From Paucibacter sp963740455 (lineage in GTDB: Bacteria > Pseudomonadota > Gammaproteobacteria > Burkholderiales > Burkholderiaceae_C): a stretch of DNA of 64,000 nt. The translations under genes and the position numbers were made by a program. Shown one piece after another: positions 61,465-64,000 of this stretch (position 1 is its first letter; every line of letters starts with the position of its first letter). Below the pieces are notes generated by a model that saw nothing but the letters and a program-made list of their open reading frames with translations, had not been told where the DNA came from and made no database searches. The stretch spans positions 1 to 64,000 of the forward strand of contig CAVUEF010000015.1 of the NCBI GenBank assembly GCA_963740455.1, in the 5' to 3' direction.

Positions 61465-61926
61465 TCAGCGAGCCGAGACCGCGGCCGCCACCGTGCAGAT
61501 CGAGAGCAGCAGATTGACCCCCACCCATTGACGAATCTTGTTCAGCGTGGCCGCCGCAGCGGGCCACGCGCTTGCCTCGCAATGCCGGCGCAAGCGTGGA
61601 TAGAGAACCGCGTAGACATAGACGAACACACCCGTCATCAGCAAGCCCAGCGTCATCATGAGGTGCCAGCCAAGCGGGGCAAACTTGAACCCCACCTGCA
61701 TGAACATCATGAAGCCGCTCAAGACGATGGCGGCGGCTGCATACACGGTGAAGCGCAAGAACCGCTCGAAGGTGGCCACCCACAGGGTCAAGCGTTGCGG
61801 CGGCTCGAGCACCTGTACGGCTGCGGGGCGCAGACAGAAATAGGCGAAGAACATGCCGCCCACCCAGACGATGGCGCCGGCGAAATGAAGAAGAAGCAGA
61901 GATTGTCTGAGCATGGCCGCAAGCAT
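61465..61926 (-). CDS. CopD-domain integral membrane protein
   Basis: 153 residues with four membrane segments: LLLLHFAGAIVWVGGMFFAY, TVYAAAAIVLSGFMMFM, LMMTLGLLMTGVFVYVYAVL and VNLLLSICTVAAAVSA. The HFAGAIVWVGG motif with His is shared with the CopD/YozB-like copper and haem-linked membrane proteins. Role unknown; such proteins are often next to metal or cytochrome genes, but here the neighbours are a phosphoesterase and an RND permease. Start at 61926, alternative at 61914. Convergent with the phosphoesterase. Confidence 0.75.
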   Translation of the reverse strand: MLAAMLRQSLLLLHFAGAIVWVGGMFFAYFCLRPAAVQVLEPPQRLTLWVATFERFLRFTVYAAAAIVLSGFMMFMQVGFKFAPLGWHLMMTLGLLMTGVFVYVYAVLYPRLRRHCEASAWPAAAATLNKIRQWVGVNLLLSICTVAAAVSAR

Positions 61927-62024
61927 AAAGCGAAATGCCGCTTCGACCTACGGCACGCAGCGTTCGACACCCGAGGAGCGGGCAGCCCCACGCGGGTCAA
62001 GGGCGGGCAGCGCAGCCGTGCAAC

Positions 62025-64000
62025 TCATGCCGACAGCGCTTCGGTCCTGATCTCTCCGGGCACGCGCTTGCGCGCCAGCAGGGTGTAGATGGTGGGCACG
62101 ACGAACAGCGTGAGCAGCGTGCCCAGCGACATGCCGCCCACGATGACCCAGCCGATCTGCTGACGGCTCTCGGCGCCGGCGCCGCTGGCCAGGGCCAATG
62201 GCAAGGCGCCCAGCACCATCGCGCCGGTCGTCATCATGATGGGACGCAGGCGCAGGGCGCTGGCTTCGACCACCGCCTCGAGCACGGGCCTGCCGGCCTG
62301 GCGCAACTGGTTGCTGAACTCGACGATCAGGATGCCGTGTTTGGTGATCAAGCCCACCAGCGTGATGAGACCGATCTGCGAATACACGTTCAAGGTGCCG
62401 CCCGACAACTGCAGCGCGGCCAGCGCGCCGACCATCGACAAGGGCACCGCCGTCATGATGATGAGCGGATCGACAAAGCTTTCGAACTGCGCTGACAGCA
62501 CGAGGAAGATGAACGCGGCAGCCAGCACGAACACCAAGCCCAGCGCGCCGCTGCTGGACTTGAATTCGCGCGAGACCCCGTTGAGCTCGGTGGCATAGCC
62601 GACGGGCAGCACGCGCCGGCTTGCCTCTTCCATGTAGTGCAGCGCATCGCCCAGCGCATAGCCCGGCGCCAGATTGGCAGTGATGGCCACCGCGCGGCGC
62701 TGGTTGAAGTGGTTGAGCTCGCGCGGACTCACCGCCTCGCGCACCTTGATCAGACTGGCCAAGGGCAGCAGGGTGTCGCCGCGGCCGCGCACGAACAGCC
62801 TCTCGATCTGATCGGGTGTCGTGCGCCCGGCGTCTTCGGTCTGCACCAGCACGTCGTACTGCTCGGCAGCGCGCTTGTAGCGCGTCACGGCGCGCCCACC
62901 CAGCATGGTCTCGACAGTGCGCGCCACTTGATCGACGTTTACCCCGAGGTCGGCGGCGCGCGCCCTGTCGACCTCCAGAAACAATTCCGGCTTGTTCAGA
63001 CGCAGGTCGTTGTCGGGTTGCACAAAGCCGGGGTTCTTGCCGAGCTCGGTCATCATGTCCTGCGTGACCTTTGCCAGGTTGGCATAGCTGTCGCTGGTGA
63101 CGATGACGAAATTGACGGGACGCTCGCGAAAGCCCTGACCCAGACTCGGCGGCGTGATCGGGAAGGCGCTCACGCCCGGCAAGGCGTTCAGTTGCGGCTG
63201 CAACAGGCGCGCCAACTCCTGCGTGGTGCGACTGCGCTCGCTCCAGTCGACAGCGCGAACAATGGCCGTGCCCTGCGACACGGTGCCGCCGCCGGCGAAC
63301 AGGAACACGCGGTCGAACTCGGGGTAGCCGGCTGCAATGCGGTCAACCGCGTCCAGATAGCGCGACGTGAAGTTCATCGTTGCGCCATCGGGGGCGCTGA
63401 TTGGAATCAGGATCACGCCACGGTCTTCCATCGGCGCCAGCTCCGACTTGGCGCTACTGAACAGCCACGCACTGCCGGCGCCCGAGGCCAGCATCACCGC
63501 AACCACGATCCAGCGCTGGCGCAAGGCAAAACGCAGCGCGCGCGTGTAGCGCTGGGTCAACCACACCAGCAGCGCTTCCATGCCGCGGTCGAAGCGGCCG
63601 GGATGCGGGTTGTGGCGCAGCAGCTTGCTGCACATCATCGGCGTGAGCGTGAGCGCGACAAAACCCGACACGATCACCGCGCCGGCCAGCGTCAAGGCAA
63701 ATTCGACGAACAAGCGGCCGGTGCGTCCCGGCGTGAAGGCCAGCGGCGCGAACACGGCGGCCAGCGTCAGGGTCATGGCCATCACGGCAAAGCCGATCTC
63801 CTTGGCGCCCTTCATCGCAGCCTGAAACGGCGCCAGGCCCTCCTCGATATGGCGAAAGATGTTTTCGAGCACGACGATGGCGTCGTCGACCACCAGGCCG
63901 ATGGCCAGCACCAGGGCCAGCAAGGTGAGCGTGTTGACGGTGAAGCCGGCCAGGGCCATCAAGGCAAACGAGCCGATCAGGCTGATCGGAATGGTGACCA
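62025..64000 (-). CDS. RND (HAE1) multidrug efflux permease, 3' part
   Basis: The C-terminal ~658 residues of an AcrB-like inner-membrane proton/drug antiporter; the 5' end is outside the window. It starts mid-protein (TIPISLIGSFALMALAGFTV). LVLAIGLVVDDAIVVLENIF carries the two proton-relay aspartates of transmembrane segment 4. VFAPLAFTPGRTGRLFVEF, the docking-loop region DRGVILIPISAPDGATMNFT and the second-half repeat IGLITLVGLITKHGILIVEF complete the fold. The end is GEIRTEALSA. It is followed by no outer-membrane gene. Which subfamily of drugs it exports cannot be told. Confidence 0.93.
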   Translation of the reverse strand, partial: VTIPISLIGSFALMALAGFTVNTLTLLALVLAIGLVVDDAIVVLENIFRHIEEGLAPFQAAMKGAKEIGFAVMAMTLTLAAVFAPLAFTPGRTGRLFVEFALTLAGAVIVSGFVALTLTPMMCSKLLRHNPHPGRFDRGMEALLVWLTQRYTRALRFALRQRWIVVAVMLASGAGSAWLFSSAKSELAPMEDRGVILIPISAPDGATMNFTSRYLDAVDRIAAGYPEFDRVFLFAGGGTVSQGTAIVRAVDWSERSRTTQELARLLQPQLNALPGVSAFPITPPSLGQGFRERPVNFVIVTSDSYANLAKVTQDMMTELGKNPGFVQPDNDLRLNKPELFLEVDRARAADLGVNVDQVARTVETMLGGRAVTRYKRAAEQYDVLVQTEDAGRTTPDQIERLFVRGRGDTLLPLASLIKVREAVSPRELNHFNQRRAVAITANLAPGYALGDALHYMEEASRRVLPVGYATELNGVSREFKSSSGALGLVFVLAAAFIFLVLSAQFESFVDPLIIMTAVPLSMVGALAALQLSGGTLNVYSQIGLITLVGLITKHGILIVEFSNQLRQAGRPVLEAVVEASALRLRPIMMTTGAMVLGALPLALASGAGAESRQQIGWVIVGGMSLGTLLTLFVVPTIYTLLARKRVPGEIRTEALSA

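Overview
The window is GC-rich, densely coding chromosomal DNA with many 4-nt ATGA-type gene overlaps. Gene content and order point to a betaproteobacterium of the order Burkholderiales, probably a Comamonadaceae/Rubrivivax-Leptothrix-like lineage. The main markers are alaA-hom-thrC-moeA-moaD-moaE-clpB in a row, a paaGIKABCDE operon with a TetR rather than PaaX regulator, PIN-PhoH, PEP-CTERM proteins, and TACAAT-type -10 boxes. This assignment is inference; there is no rRNA in the window, and I saw no tRNA or CRISPR array.

Layout: 1-6.7 kb holds housekeeping genes (5' end of ispD, an RlmN-family radical SAM gene, mfd, serB) interrupted by a vapBC toxin-antitoxin pair with a repeat-rich operator. 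6.7-14.7 kb is the accessory region: a DJ-1/PfpI protein, GNAT, hicBA, an orphan XRE antitoxin-like gene, two unknown genes, a KefB/C-type antiporter, two SAM methyltransferases, and a BrnA antitoxin fused to the stump of its lost toxin BrnT. This stretch also carries an 84-bp repeat in two copies and a decayed duplicate of one methyltransferase's 5' end.

14.8-19.8 kb is a probable minus-strand operon (MFS transporter, ThDP enzyme, S4 RNA-binding protein, TPR-GGDEF diguanylate cyclase). 19.9-24.2 kb has a PEP-CTERM protein and a large SARP-type ATPase regulator. 24.3-27.5 kb holds the first two steps of NAD synthesis (nadA, nadB) with a ComFB-like gene between them. 27.7-36.7 kb is the clpB/moaE/moaD/moeA/thrC/hom/alaA block; clpB has a textbook sigma-32 promoter, and hom is broken by a one-base frameshift in a G/C run. 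36.9-41.4 kb has an Mth938-domain protein, a Bcp peroxiredoxin, PIN-PhoH, a 754-bp stretch with no gene I can name, and a second PEP-CTERM protein. A scrap of modC lies nearby.

42-44.8 kb carries prpE (propionyl-CoA synthetase) and an NlpC/P60 peptidase. 44.9-54 kb is the aerobic phenylacetate (paa) cluster: CoA ligase, epoxidase PaaABC(D)E, isomerase PaaG, thioesterases PaaI and PaaY, a TetR regulator, and a Leu/Ile/Val-type binding protein that may import the substrate. A perfect 14-bp palindrome between divergent paaG and paaY is the likely regulator site. Later steps (paaZ, paaF, paaH, paaJ) are not in the window. 54-59.3 kb has gshA and a second molybdopterin operon moaA-mobA-GNAT-moeA, giving two MoeA paralogues in 28 kb. 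The end of the window has an exported phosphoesterase, a CopD-like membrane protein and the 3' part of an RND efflux permease.
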